A DNA stretch of 64,000 bases, from positions 434,001-498,000 of the forward strand of contig NZ_JBDIML010000003.1 of NCBI RefSeq assembly GCF_039614845.1, given 5' to 3'. Positions within the stretch are counted from its first letter, which is position 1. Each line of letters begins with the position of its first letter. The notes under the pieces are model-generated. The model made no database searches. It had not been told where the DNA came from and worked only from the letters and a program-made list of their open reading frames with translations. The position numbers and the translations under genes were made by a program. Shown here piece after piece: positions 16,550 through 25,190 of the stretch. Origin of the DNA: Ornithinibacillus xuwenensis (GTDB taxonomy: Bacteria > Bacillota > Bacilli > Bacillales > Amphibacillaceae).

Positions 16550-17148
16550 GTTATACCTGCCTCTTTCATCCTCATCAATCCAATCTCAATAGAGGTTTCC
16601 AAATAACCGATTATCTGTTGAAACGAAAACACTTGTAAGCTATCATTTAGTGTTTCCTTTTTATAATTAAAATCACCTTTTACATACGGTACAAACCCCA
16701 CAACATCCCTTACCTTCACCTCATCTAAATCATGGATTGTATTAAAGTTTACATTCTCAAGGATATCTTTACTTATCTGATAGTGATGAAGCAACTTACC
16801 ATTTAATAGCCTAAAATCCTGATGATACTTTTCATAAAGATTATTATCAGCATTCATTCTATTTTTTAACCAACCTAAATAGAATCCCTTCAGCCATACA
16901 TAATCTGCAATCAGATGTGTGTAATACCCTAGTACGTAATCTGACTTCTGATGATAGTTATGAATAAATTTCTCGTAAGCTATCGTTCTCGTATATCGTT
17001 CAGTATCTCCTTCAAAATAATGCGATTTTTCTTTTGGCGAAACAGCATCTGGTGCAATTCCACCGAGTAAGAAGGCATTCTTATCCTGAATAGAAAACTG
17101 TTCTGCAATTTGCTTTGCAATAATTAAATGCATGATTCTTGACCCCAT
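16546..17148 (-). CDS. Zn-dependent phospholipase C-like hydrolase
   Basis: A 200-residue protein resembling the small zinc-dependent PLC / S1-P1-like hydrolases. Conserved-looking His/Asp positions are in 'MHLIIAKQIAEQF', 'LLGGIAPDAVSPKEKSHYF', 'KFIHNYHQ' and 'LGYYTHLIADYVW', the metal-ligand pattern of this fold. There is no signal peptide, so it acts in the cytosol, if active. GAGGAG lies six bases before the ATG, inside the 3' end of the frameshifted GNAT-like gene. Substrate unknown. Confidence 0.7.
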   Translation of the reverse strand: MGSRIMHLIIAKQIAEQFSIQDKNAFLLGGIAPDAVSPKEKSHYFEGDTERYTRTIAYEKFIHNYHQKSDYVLGYYTHLIADYVWLKGFYLGWLKNRMNADNNLYEKYHQDFRLLNGKLLHHYQISKDILENVNFNTIHDLDEVKVRDVVGFVPYVKGDFNYKKETLNDSLQVFSFQQIIGYLETSIEIGLMRMKEAGIT

Positions 17149-17151
17149 GTC

Positions 17152-18046
17152 CTACTCCTCTTCACTACGTGTTTTTTGTTTTTGATAAGTTATTAATGTT
17201 GGTTCCATTGGCAATGGTATGGACTTTAGTACTTCCATTGCATATTCACTAGTGGTATCAAATTCTCCTTCTAATAAGGAATATCCATGCCTTCTTGCAA
17301 ATGCTATTCACTAATTGCGTAACCGTCTTCATTTCTCCACAACAGGACGATCCACACCAACCAAGTTCAATAGTTTTCGGCTTATCTGACTCATGAAGAA
17401 GGGAAAAAGCGACAATATCATCACCTTTTTCATCTAAGCAAACATAGCTTCCTAGCATTATGGTATCTTCAGCGAAAATCATTTTTCTCCATGTAGCCAA
17501 TTCAAGCTCTGCAACAGGGTTTATAAGATGTGTTTGTTCATAGACGCTTTTCACTAAGTTAATAAGCTTTTGCACTAAATTGGGATTTGTTGAAATACCA
17601 TCTAATGACATAATTAACCTATTTTCTGGCAACTCGATTCCCTCAGCATGACAAAGCGAAACTAGCACCGATGGTAAATAGGTCTTTCGCGCAACTTGAT
17701 AGCTATTCGTTGCATAATAACGATCCAAATAGGTGTTTTCCATGACTACGGTTTGAAGAGGATATTCATCTTCATGAAGGTTTTCTTCCATTTCCGTTAT
17801 CAGTTCGTCTACTAGATTTGTATATTCTGGATGATGGATAACTCGAAAGTAAGTGCAATGTGGATGAAAACTACTCTTCCAAGCAACGATTAGCCCTATC
17901 ATTTCATTCTGGTGAAAGGCTGAATACGCGTACTTATAAGGTTGATTTACAATATTTATTTCATCCGTTTCTAAAGAACTTACTGAAATAAGCTGCTTTA
18001 ATTTTTCTACTTGTTCTTGATTATATTCTTTCATGATAATTGTCAT
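17152..18046 (-). pseudogene. GNAT-like gene with a frameshift near 17,300
   Basis: The frame from ATG 18046 encodes 262 residues ending in the atypical tail 'KKAWIFLIRRRI' at 17258. Shifting frame at about 17299-17305 restores a plausible 49-residue continuation that starts 'FARRHGYSLLEGEFDTTSEY' and ends 'QKTRSEEE' with a stop at 17152-17154, four bases before the next start codon. The restored part resembles the last helix and strand of a GNAT fold and gives the tight spacing expected in this operon. The upstream part has an acetyltransferase-like shape without a clear motif A. This is either a real inactivating frameshift or a sequencing error. The family call is moderate. Confidence 0.7.
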
Positions 18047-18063
18047 CGTCTTTTCTCCAAGCG

Positions 18064-18474
18064 TTAAATTCCGTTCGTGTTCATCAAAACCACCCGCCAG
18101 CCATCCGGATCCTCAATCGTTACTCCTCTATTCTTCCAATACGGATTCTCTGGTTCCACCTCAGGGTAGCCCATACCCTCCAACCTATCCTTAAGCTTAT
18201 CAATTTCTTCTCTACTAGGAATATAGAATACTAGTAGATTGTCTTTGGTTGGCGCTGGACAAGGGGTACCGTCAACATGCTCTGTAAATTCCAAGTGATA
18301 TGGGGCTTCGGGTAATCCATAAATGACTCCATTGTATCCTGCATGTCCAGGTCCACCAAAATCAGTCAGCCGTTTTAACCCAAGTCCAATCTCATAAAAA
18401 TCTATTACTTGACTAAATTTATCTGTCGGTCTTGCAATTCGAACCTGAACAACAGAATATTCCTTGAACTCCAT
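18064..18474 (-). CDS. yycE: VOC family protein, YycE-like
   Basis: A 136-residue glyoxalase/bleomycin-resistance fold protein. It matches B. subtilis YycE in layout: 'VRIARPTDKFSQVIDFYEIGLGLKRLTDF', 'GVIYGLPEAPYHLEFTEH', 'LLVFYIPSREEID', and 'NPYWKNRGVTIEDPDGWRVVLMN'. It is cytosolic with no known substrate. It lies between the HIT gene (21 bp) and the GNAT-like gene (17 bp) and is co-oriented with both. Confidence 0.82.
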   Translation of the reverse strand: MEFKEYSVVQVRIARPTDKFSQVIDFYEIGLGLKRLTDFGGPGHAGYNGVIYGLPEAPYHLEFTEHVDGTPCPAPTKDNLLVFYIPSREEIDKLKDRLEGMGYPEVEPENPYWKNRGVTIEDPDGWRVVLMNTNGI

Positions 18475-18495
18475 CCCACATTCCTCCTAAGTAGA

Positions 18496-18822
18496 TTAAG
18501 CGCTGTCACCAGAAACAATATGCCAATGTAAATGCTTCGATTCCTGATAAGCACCTAAATTCGTCATAACCCTACAAGCACCATATTTATTTTCCACTTC
18601 ACTAGCTACAATCTGAATTACTTCTATTAGCTCATGTAATATTTCCATGTCATGAGTATCGATTTTAGTTAGAGAAGGAATATGTTTCTTCGGTATAGCA
18701 ACTATATGCACCTCATAAAACGGGCGAGTATGATAATAAGCTAAAACATTCTCTGTTTCATAAACTTTCTTAACAGCTGTCTTCCCACTTAATACCTCAT
18801 CACAATAAAAATCGTTTGTCAT
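18496..18822 (-). CDS. HIT-family nucleotide-binding hydrolase
   Basis: A 108-residue histidine-triad protein. The triad motif 'HLHWHIV' at 97-103 is intact, and 'YEVHIVAIPKKHIPSLTKI' is the usual first strand pair. HIT proteins hydrolyse or transfer nucleotidyl groups from small phosphoramidate or dinucleotide substrates in the cytosol. It is slightly shorter than typical Hit (about 140) and resembles the short Hint-like form. It is the first gene of a five-gene minus-strand run. Confidence 0.9.
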   Translation of the reverse strand: MTNDFYCDEVLSGKTAVKKVYETENVLAYYHTRPFYEVHIVAIPKKHIPSLTKIDTHDMEILHELIEVIQIVASEVENKYGACRVMTNLGAYQESKHLHWHIVSGDSA

Positions 18823-18932
18823 TCAACTCACTCCCTTTATAATAAAGTAAATATTATAAACATTATAACATCCATAATATGGTAGTATAGTATTAATTAG
18901 AAAAGATTATTATTAGCTATGGAGGGAATAAA

Positions 18933-19127
18933 TTGACAAAGTGGGAATATGCAGTTGAAACTTGGACATTAGCCATCACCTCTGCTGATCGCCAGGAGTT
19001 TGAAGAAAAATTAAATGATTTTGGAAAGGAAGGCTGGGAATTGGTCAATATCATCCCTCAGGTTGGGGGAATGGGTGGTACTACATCCGTTGAATTTAAT
19101 CAACTAGTCTTTAAAAGAAAGCTGTAG
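18933..19127 (+). CDS. DUF4177 domain protein
   Basis: A 64-residue protein that is essentially one DUF4177 domain: 'KWEYAVETWTL...EFEEKLNDFGKEGWELVNIIPQVGG...FKRKL'. It starts at TTG behind GGAGGG. Function is unknown. It is monocistronic and diverges from the HIT operon. Confidence 0.85.
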   Translation: MTKWEYAVETWTLAITSADRQEFEEKLNDFGKEGWELVNIIPQVGGMGGTTSVEFNQLVFKRKL

Positions 19128-19164
19128 AAAATATCATTTATACAGCATATAGTCTAACGATAAA

Positions 19165-19204
19165 AAAACACCTTCGTAAGAGAATTTCTTACGTAAGGTG
19201 TTTA
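19165..19204 (+). terminator. Terminator after the DUF4177 gene
   Basis: A long stem with one bulge (AAACACCTT...CGTAAGA pairing with TCTTACG...AAGGTGTTT) follows the stop codon by about 40 bases. Confidence 0.65.
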
Positions 19205-19383
19205 TGTTATGTCAGATAACCTATCTTTCATTATAGTAGTTTCATTACATAGAGGACCTCTATTGAAAATTGGATAGGTATTCAGATACTTTATCAGGTA
19301 CTTTAAAGCTTAATTTCGTATTTGGTCAACTCCTACACTATTACTAGACTTATCGTAAAAGAATGCTCCTTTTTACACCATTT

Positions 19384-20022
19384 TCATTCCTCAGGAGGTA
19401 ATGTATAGGTAACCTCTCCTTGTGCATTTAGAAATTCAATTCTTGGAACATCTTGTTGATCAACCACCATTCTAATACGCTGCCTTCCTTTAGAATCCAT
19501 TAGTTGCACAGCAACATCCCCATTGGCATCCTTACCAAAAAATGCCCGCTGAGTGTTTCCTTGATAAATCTTTCTCAACTCTTCATGCTTACGTTCTTCA
19601 TTTAAATCAGAACTTGTAATTTCATGTTGCCTTTCAATAATTTCTGGCATAGGAGTATTTGGTCTATCATATAAATAAAAGCCATATTCTCGTTGACCAT
19701 TTTCTTCCTCGTATTGCACTTGAACCACTTGGTCTTGTCTGTATTGGTCAAACGTTAAGGAAGCCCCCGCATATACATTACCTGCCTCATCTTCTTGACT
19801 CCCATAAATAAGACCACCACATTCTTCACCTTTTCCATTGTAGAACATAATGCCAGCAATCGGGTCATCTTGTCTATGCCCAGGTAAAATATCCTTCCCA
19901 TCCATCATTAGTGGTGGGATATTTTCTTGATTAAATAATGTCATTTTAACCTTTCCATCTTTATCCACAATATTTAGTTTTTCTACGTCAAGTTGCGTAT
20001 ACCGTTCTTTGCTATTCGTCAT
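19384..20022 (-). CDS. Conserved hypothetical beta-repeat protein
   Basis: A 212-residue soluble protein that I do not assign to a named family. It is built from beta-strand pairs with Asp/Gly turns: 'LNIVDKDGKVKMTLF', 'IAGIMFYNGKGEECGGLIYG', 'ANGDVAVQLMDSKGRQRIRMVV' and 'PRIEFLNAQGEVTYTLP' share the pattern of strand, D/N-x-x-G turn, strand. The middle (about 130-160) is helical and charged. No signal peptide or membrane segment is seen. Likely monocistronic. Confidence 0.7.
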   Translation of the reverse strand: MTNSKERYTQLDVEKLNIVDKDGKVKMTLFNQENIPPLMMDGKDILPGHRQDDPIAGIMFYNGKGEECGGLIYGSQEDEAGNVYAGASLTFDQYRQDQVVQVQYEEENGQREYGFYLYDRPNTPMPEIIERQHEITSSDLNEERKHEELRKIYQGNTQRAFFGKDANGDVAVQLMDSKGRQRIRMVVDQQDVPRIEFLNAQGEVTYTLPPEE

Positions 20023-20109
20023 ATTCTTCTCTCCTTAGCTAATCTAGTATTCACCTCACAAAATCATAATACCATATTATCCCAACTATTTTTTAAAATA
20101 TCTGAATTA

Positions 20110-20148
20110 TAAAAACAAAAATAAGAGAGTGACATTGTTATCACTCTC
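20110..20148 (-). terminator. Terminator after the small membrane protein gene
   Basis: On the minus strand an 8-bp perfect stem (20141-20148 with 20125-20132) is followed by a T-rich tail. Confidence 0.7.
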
Positions 20149-20160
20149 CCTCGTCTTATG

Positions 20161-20388
20161 CTAAGGCAGTTTTTTATATTCTTTATAAAAATTACGTCCA
20201 GTAAAGAAAAGTATTGCAATAATGAGTAAACCAACAATTAACATACTTAGCATGTTTGGTTCCCCAAAAATAAATTCCAAAACATCTGCGAAAGATGAAA
20301 CGCCTAGCAAATCTAATAATGTTGATAAAATATATGATCCAAATAAAAAACTAACAATAAAATAAAAAACATATTTTTTTCTAGTCAT
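20161..20388 (-). CDS. Small two-helix membrane protein
   Basis: 75 residues with two predicted membrane helices ('YVFYFIVSFLFGSYILSTLLDLL' and 'LSMLIVGLLIIAILFFTG') and a basic C-terminal tail 'NFYKEYKKLP'. AAGGAG precedes the ATG. No recognised family. Confidence 0.7.
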   Translation of the reverse strand: MTRKKYVFYFIVSFLFGSYILSTLLDLLGVSSFADVLEFIFGEPNMLSMLIVGLLIIAILFFTGRNFYKEYKKLP

Positions 20389-20529
20389 ACAAGAACTCCT
20401 TCGTATAAATTTATCCTGTATTTTTTAAAAAGAGAAGCTTATTCTAGTCAATAATTTTCTATTTCTATTGTCGCTACCTTCGATTACCTATTATCCAAGC
20501 TTTAAATATGTAAAATGATGGGTGTTAGT

Positions 20530-21042
20530 CTACAAGAAACCCATTCGGTTGACAGTATCTAAACTACTCATAAATTTACGTAAAGAGATTATGTCATCTT
20601 TCGAATGTGTTAAGGGTGGTAAACCACGGAAAACATCAATTAAATTATATAGTTTGCCAGCATTTCCACCTATAAATGCCCCAGAAACGTGCTTCTGATC
20701 ATCCTTCTCTAATATAACTAATATTCCAACCTCAAGAATTGTTTCCACATCATCAATACTTAATGTTACATCTTTTTGCTTCTTCATCGCAAAGTCTATT
20801 CCATTAATATTTTCTACTTCTCCTTCGAGTACAGATAGGATTGATTTCTTATAAATACCATACACACCACAAATTTTTTCTCTCTTGGGTATATACGGAT
20901 CCTGAAGGTGATATTGTATGTCCGGATGATCCATTGGAATAGGTATCGCTTGTAGCTCTTCTATAAAGAAGTCCTTAACACGATGAATATTCCAAGCAGG
21001 GTACGTTTTCCGAAAAAATCTATAGGTTTCGTAATCATTCAT
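20530..21042 (-). CDS. Hypothetical protein
   Basis: About 170 residues, soluble, not recognised. It starts at 'MNDYETYRFFRKTYP' (ATG 21042, AAGGGG upstream; an in-frame ATG at 21072 lacks a good site). The centre contains a beta-rich segment with 'GVYGIYKKSILSVLEGEVENINGIDF' and 'VETILEVGILVILEKDDQKHVSGAFIGG'. Not obviously in an operon. Confidence 0.65.
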   Translation of the reverse strand: MNDYETYRFFRKTYPAWNIHRVKDFFIEELQAIPIPMDHPDIQYHLQDPYIPKREKICGVYGIYKKSILSVLEGEVENINGIDFAMKKQKDVTLSIDDVETILEVGILVILEKDDQKHVSGAFIGGNAGKLYNLIDVFRGLPPLTHSKDDIISLRKFMSSLDTVNRMGFL

Positions 21043-21410
21043 ATCTCTTTTCCCCTTATCTGATAATGCCAAATAGATTATCAGTTCCGAAACAAATATT
21101 GAAATTACTCTGTATAATTTTATTATAGAACCTTTAGTATTATATTTCTAGACTACTCCGTTGTGAAAATTCTATCATTTACAACTATTCCATTTCTATC
21201 CAAAAAACCATTATAAAGAAATATCAAAATGAAAGTAGAAATAAACTAATCCGATAATGCTCCACTTTGACTTCCAGATTATTTCCCGCTCTATAACCAT
21301 TGATATTCTATGCCAACCCTTGCATCAAATACCAACTTAATATTCCGAAAACACCAGTCTAATTAACAAAAAGAAAAAGCGATAATTTATCGCTTTTTCT
21401 CTTTCATTAC
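21043..21410. other. Gene-free stretch
   Basis: AT-rich spacer between the hypothetical gene and merR. Apart from the merR-operon terminator at its right end (21374-21398) I see no open frame with a ribosome-binding site, RNA or repeat. Confidence 0.6.
21374..21398 (-). terminator. Terminator after the VOC-merR operon
   Basis: A nearly perfect palindrome, AAAAAGCGATAA and its complement around one central base, lies just after the merR stop codon and carries a built-in T tract. Confidence 0.75.
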
Positions 21411-22172
21411 TTATGTCACAAGTGGAATTAAATAATCAAAAGTCTCGGCACTTAAGTTAGAATATCTCTCTAGCTTCGTCCCTGCAGGTTGAAAGCCGTA
21501 ACGAATTACAACCTGTATGTACGAAAAGCAAAGGAACGCATCATCGGCTTTACATTCTTGTAGTACAGCAAATAGCGTCGGTGGAACTACTTCAAATCGA
21601 AAGCTTTCATCGTTCATTTTTTGAATAGTTTTGATAGCCTCAAATCCTATCTCACCTATTATTTTCTCATCAGTAATCGTGTCAGTTTTGATATATACCT
21701 GATTGGAGCATTCTATTCCATGCTTTTCTAGATGATCCTTTGCACTCCTGAAATACGCATGGAAAGGGTGTGGTTTTCTCTCCACTTCAAACCGCTGCCA
21801 AACAAGATGCTTCTCTTTCTCCCATTTTGATAGTAACAGCGTTTGAGGATTTTCCACATTGATACCACCAATATATTTTTGAGCAGCAAGAAGAACCTCC
21901 ATTCTTCTGTCCAAATCCACTTTCCATGTTTGAAGTATCCTTTTCTTCTCCTGTTCATTGACTGTACAATATAGCTTAATATCCTGTATCGGAATATCAG
22001 CCTGTCTAAGCGAATCAATCATTTTTGCTAAATGTATTTGTTCTACCGAATACGCTCTATAGCCATTATCCAATCGGACTGATGGTTCTAATAGTCCCTT
22101 CTTATCATAGAATCTTAGTTTACTAGGTGGTAGACCTGTCTTATTGGAAAAGTCCTTTATGGTAAGATACAT
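21411..22172 (-). CDS. MerR-family transcriptional regulator with effector domain
   Basis: A 253-residue regulator. Residues 1-70 are a MerR winged helix: 'YLTIKDFSNKTGLPPSKLRFYDKKGLLEPS...GYRAYSVEQIHLAKMIDSL'. A dimerisation helix follows at about 75-110 ('EKKRILQTWKVDLDRRMEVLLAAQKYI'). The C-terminal 150 residues resemble a GyrI/BmrR-like ligand domain. It lies 19 bp behind a double-VOC gene. The operon promoter has the long spacer and internal dyad expected for MerR control, so this is probably a self-regulated ligand-response unit. The ligand is unknown. Confidence 0.88.
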   Translation of the reverse strand: MYLTIKDFSNKTGLPPSKLRFYDKKGLLEPSVRLDNGYRAYSVEQIHLAKMIDSLRQADIPIQDIKLYCTVNEQEKKRILQTWKVDLDRRMEVLLAAQKYIGGINVENPQTLLLSKWEKEKHLVWQRFEVERKPHPFHAYFRSAKDHLEKHGIECSNQVYIKTDTITDEKIIGEIGFEAIKTIQKMNDESFRFEVVPPTLFAVLQECKADDAFLCFSYIQVVIRYGFQPAGTKLERYSNLSAETFDYLIPLVT

Positions 22173-22191
22173 AATAATTTATCCATTTATA

Positions 22192-23013
22192 TTATTTATA
22201 CGACCAAATATTTATTCGGTTGTTATCTGGATCATAGATATGAAATCCACCCCAGCCGTTTATTGGATCGCCTGCAATTTCTGAGGGTTTTATTCCGTTA
22301 CGAATCAATTTATTATATTCCTCAAAGAACACAGCAGGTCTAATATCAAAATATGTTCTAGCATGATTATCATTCGGTTTTTCAGCTGGACGATTTGAGC
22401 CCTTGATCAGCCATATATAATCCCAAAATTGTTCGTCCAACGCATTTCTATCATACGCATCTTCTGTCCTCATATGTGCATAGCCTTCTTCTATATTTAA
22501 GTCGACTACTTCAAACCCAAGATTCTTTACATACCATTCAGCAGAAGCCTTTGGGTCTTCAACATGGATAATGGTATTGACGCTCCCGAAGCCAATTATT
22601 CCAGAAGCCGGGTATTCATTATTATCATCTTTTCTATCTTCTTCTACAATTGTTAGCTTCGTGTCATGAAATGCATAAATATCACAATATCTCTGACCAT
22701 TCGGTAGTAAGCTAATTTCAGTAGCATTTACCTGTTTGTTCCTTAAATAGTTTAAGGTATTTTCAAGATCATATGTAACAAATACTAGCTTCGTGTTACC
22801 CTCGTTCTCAGATACTTGTAAGTGTTCATACTCTCCTTCAAAAGATTTAATGGTGACCATCCCAGATCTTGGTAGTTTCATAAACCCTTTTCTACCAACC
22901 CAAGTTGTAATTTTGTCAACACATTCCCAGCCCAAAACTTCCTGATACCATTTCACACCATCATCAAACGATTCCGGTGCAACCATGATAAATCCTCCAT
23001 CCCAACGATACAT
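22192..23013 (-). CDS. Two-domain VOC (glyoxalase/dioxygenase-like) protein
   Basis: About 273 residues with two tandem VOC modules: module 1 ends in 'GQRYCDIYAFHDTKLTIVEE', and module 2 contains 'NTIIHVEDPKASAEWYVKNLGFEVVDL' and ends 'GFHIYDPDNNRINIWSYK'. Tandem VOC proteins act as metal-dependent dioxygenases, glyoxalases or drug-binding proteins. ATG at 23013 follows AAAGGAG; GTG at 23022 is an alternative. It is the first gene of a VOC-merR operon, so it is likely the effector gene the regulator controls. Confidence 0.83.
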   Translation of the reverse strand: MYRWDGGFIMVAPESFDDGVKWYQEVLGWECVDKITTWVGRKGFMKLPRSGMVTIKSFEGEYEHLQVSENEGNTKLVFVTYDLENTLNYLRNKQVNATEISLLPNGQRYCDIYAFHDTKLTIVEEDRKDDNNEYPASGIIGFGSVNTIIHVEDPKASAEWYVKNLGFEVVDLNIEEGYAHMRTEDAYDRNALDEQFWDYIWLIKGSNRPAEKPNDNHARTYFDIRPAVFFEEYNKLIRNGIKPSEIAGDPINGWGGFHIYDPDNNRINIWSYK

Positions 23014-23045
23014 ATTACTCACTCCTTTATTATTTTTACATTTTA

Positions 23046-23076
23046 AAGATAAAGGTTAAACCTAGTTTAATGTCAA
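23046..23076 (-). promoter_or_regulatory. MerR-type promoter with 19-bp spacer and internal dyad
   Basis: On the minus strand TTGACA (23071-23076) and TATCTT (23046-23051) are separated by 19 bases, longer than the normal 17. The spacer contains the inverted repeat TTAAAC-3-GTTTAA (23056-23070). This is the classic architecture of promoters untwisted by MerR regulators, and it lies 30-60 bases upstream of the VOC-merR operon. The rest of the 300-bp gap to the left-running membrane protein shows nothing else. Confidence 0.7.
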
Positions 23077-23315
23077 TGCTTTTATAAAACTTTTTTTAAA
23101 TCTTAGATTTTTAGCTATTTACTCGAACACTAAGGTAAACATTACACTAAAAACGACAATCATTCTAAAAAAATAATATCATAAAGAACTATAAAAATTC
23201 TGAATAAATTTCCAGCCATAAAAAAAGAGCCATTATCCTATGACTCCATCTTTATTTAATAATTGTGATGAATAACATTAATTGAATTATATAAACACTA
23301 ACTCTTACTTACTGA

Positions 23316-24233
23316 TTACCTAGCCATTTTGGCAATAATAGAGTAGGCATACTGAGTCCACCATAGTAGAAGAGTCGCCAGCACGAAGTAAACAATTGTA
23401 TATATCCAAAATGGTATTTCGACCACCAATATACCGAAGTAATACAAAGGCATATCAATTCCAAAAACCAAAATTGGGGCAAGAAAACGCCAATGAGGCT
23501 TTCGAATGATGATAACTGCTACCGTAAAAATTAACCCTTTTAATAACCCCATGATGGCTGAGATAAAGATGTTATCACGATAAATATTTTCGAAAACCCC
23601 GAATTCATAATAGCGTATAAAAGTAATGGACATGATATACATTACCGTACTTGCACCACCCCACGCTTGCATCCACAACATTAAAAATTGGGACCACTTC
23701 GCTCCAGACTGAATGGCACGCACCCAGAACTTGGTAACCATGAAGAATAACAACACAAAAACGAATGTATATCCTTTCCTCCACCAATTTGTGTGATAAA
23801 TAGCTAACCACTCAAATAACCATTCTATTCCCACTAGAGTTCCTACAAAAAGTACAAGCCAACGTAGTCGAAGCTGATAAACAGCAGCTACTAAACCCAA
23901 GACAGGAATAACAAATAGATTGGAGACAATTGCGCCTAGTATATTATTATAATATTGGACTGAAAGTATGTTTGGATAATATACATAGCAATTTCCGATT
24001 ACCATGACTAGAAATTCGGCAACATACACCAATCCAGAAAATCCTAAAAAAAGAACAATTAGTCCAAACTGACGTTTCGAAAATATAACAAAAATCAATA
24101 TGATTATACTGACTATTGTAAGAATCAAATAAGGGATATAGTTGGGCATTACAATGACTACCTTTTTTTCTTTATCATTCCTCAGAATAGCTAGGATATT
24201 CATCCCCATACTACATCGTTTCACTATTTTCAT
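23316..24233 (-). CDS. Polytopic membrane protein of unknown function
   Basis: 305 residues with about eight predicted membrane helices and Trp/Tyr-rich interfaces, for example 'LIVLFLGFSGLVYVAEFLVMVIG', 'WLVLFVGTLVGIEWLFEWLAIYH', and a C-terminal 'FWIYTIVYFVLATLLLWWTQYAY'. No transporter motif is recognised. ATG 24233 has GGAG five bases away; a shorter start at 'MPNYIP' (24149) would remove a charged 28-residue head and is also possible. Not in an obvious operon. Confidence 0.7.
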   Translation of the reverse strand: MKIVKRCSMGMNILAILRNDKEKKVVIVMPNYIPYLILTIVSIIILIFVIFSKRQFGLIVLFLGFSGLVYVAEFLVMVIGNCYVYYPNILSVQYYNNILGAIVSNLFVIPVLGLVAAVYQLRLRWLVLFVGTLVGIEWLFEWLAIYHTNWWRKGYTFVFVLLFFMVTKFWVRAIQSGAKWSQFLMLWMQAWGGASTVMYIMSITFIRYYEFGVFENIYRDNIFISAIMGLLKGLIFTVAVIIIRKPHWRFLAPILVFGIDMPLYYFGILVVEIPFWIYTIVYFVLATLLLWWTQYAYSIIAKMAR

Positions 24234-24427
24234 TAGACTCCAACTTTTCTAGTAAAAAAGCTTTTGGTCTTCACATGATTAAAATGATAATTTTTTGTTA
24301 AATTATGTTAAAATAAGTAGATATTGAAAAGAAGTATAGTAAAATTGTGAGGGGAATCCATCCAACAAGTAGGTAGACTTTAAAAACATTTTCTTAAATA
24401 GCAATAATGAAAGGTATGGTCTAACAT

Positions 24428-25057
24428 ATGAAAAAGATAACAATAATGATCTATTTGAGTATTGTCTTTATCTTAGTAGGGTGCAGTACAAATGAAGAAT
24501 CTACTAACGGTTCTCCAATAGAGTCGACCAGTCAAGATAAGTCTGAAATAGACAATAACAATTCAGCAAGTACCTCCGAGGAATCTGAAAACAATAATAC
24601 AGATATTACCTCATCCGAGAATAGCGATTTAAATGTAGATGATGAGGAAGACAAAGATTCATTGTCCCAGTATTCAAGTGAACAAATTGAATACGCTAGA
24701 GTTTGGTTGCAGCTTGGACCAAATCAAGAAATAGATGAACTGTATGTGAATCATATTTCTGCCGGAGAATTAATTAATCCAAATGACGACACCAGCGCCA
24801 CTTATCCTGAAGATGTTATTCAATTATCAGGTTCACGATTAGTTGATGGGTCCGTAACATATAGTGGTAATGGAGATGGAACAATTAATGTATACAATGT
24901 TCCTTTACGCTGGGATGGAATCCCCCCTGAAGAGTTAGAGGAAGGTGTCATGCGCAAGGAAACAGAAAAGATTATTGAAAATACAGAGTCAGTATATATT
25001 GATCCAGCAGATGATGAAGATGTTATAAGATTAATCGAACTGCAAAATAATCATTAA
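24428..25057 (+). CDS. Lipoprotein with acidic linker
   Basis: A 209-residue exported lipoprotein: signal peptide with lipobox LVGC near residue 18, then a 60-residue low-complexity Ser/Glu/Asn/Asp linker, then a domain from about residue 80 beginning 'QYSSEQIEYARVWLQLGPNQEIDELYVNHISAGELINP'. That domain resembles a family of Bacillaceae/lactic acid bacterial lipoproteins of unknown function. Monocistronic, with a terminator behind it. Confidence 0.78.
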   Translation: MKKITIMIYLSIVFILVGCSTNEESTNGSPIESTSQDKSEIDNNNSASTSEESENNNTDITSSENSDLNVDDEEDKDSLSQYSSEQIEYARVWLQLGPNQEIDELYVNHISAGELINPNDDTSATYPEDVIQLSGSRLVDGSVTYSGNGDGTINVYNVPLRWDGIPPEELEEGVMRKETEKIIENTESVYIDPADDEDVIRLIELQNNH

Positions 25058-25082
25058 CATGTTCGTTATTAACGCTATTAAT

Positions 25083-25119
25083 AGGTTGAGGGTTGTAATT
25101 TCACCCCAGCCTTTTTTGT
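25083..25119 (+). terminator. Terminator after the lipoprotein gene
   Basis: A hairpin formed by GGTTGAGGGT and ACCCCAGCC, with one bulge, is followed by six T residues. Confidence 0.7.
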
Positions 25120-25190
25120 TGTAATTCGTTTGGTATCAAGAGAATTAGCTGTTCCCTTCACCCAAAGAAGGCAACATCTACAAAACTCCC

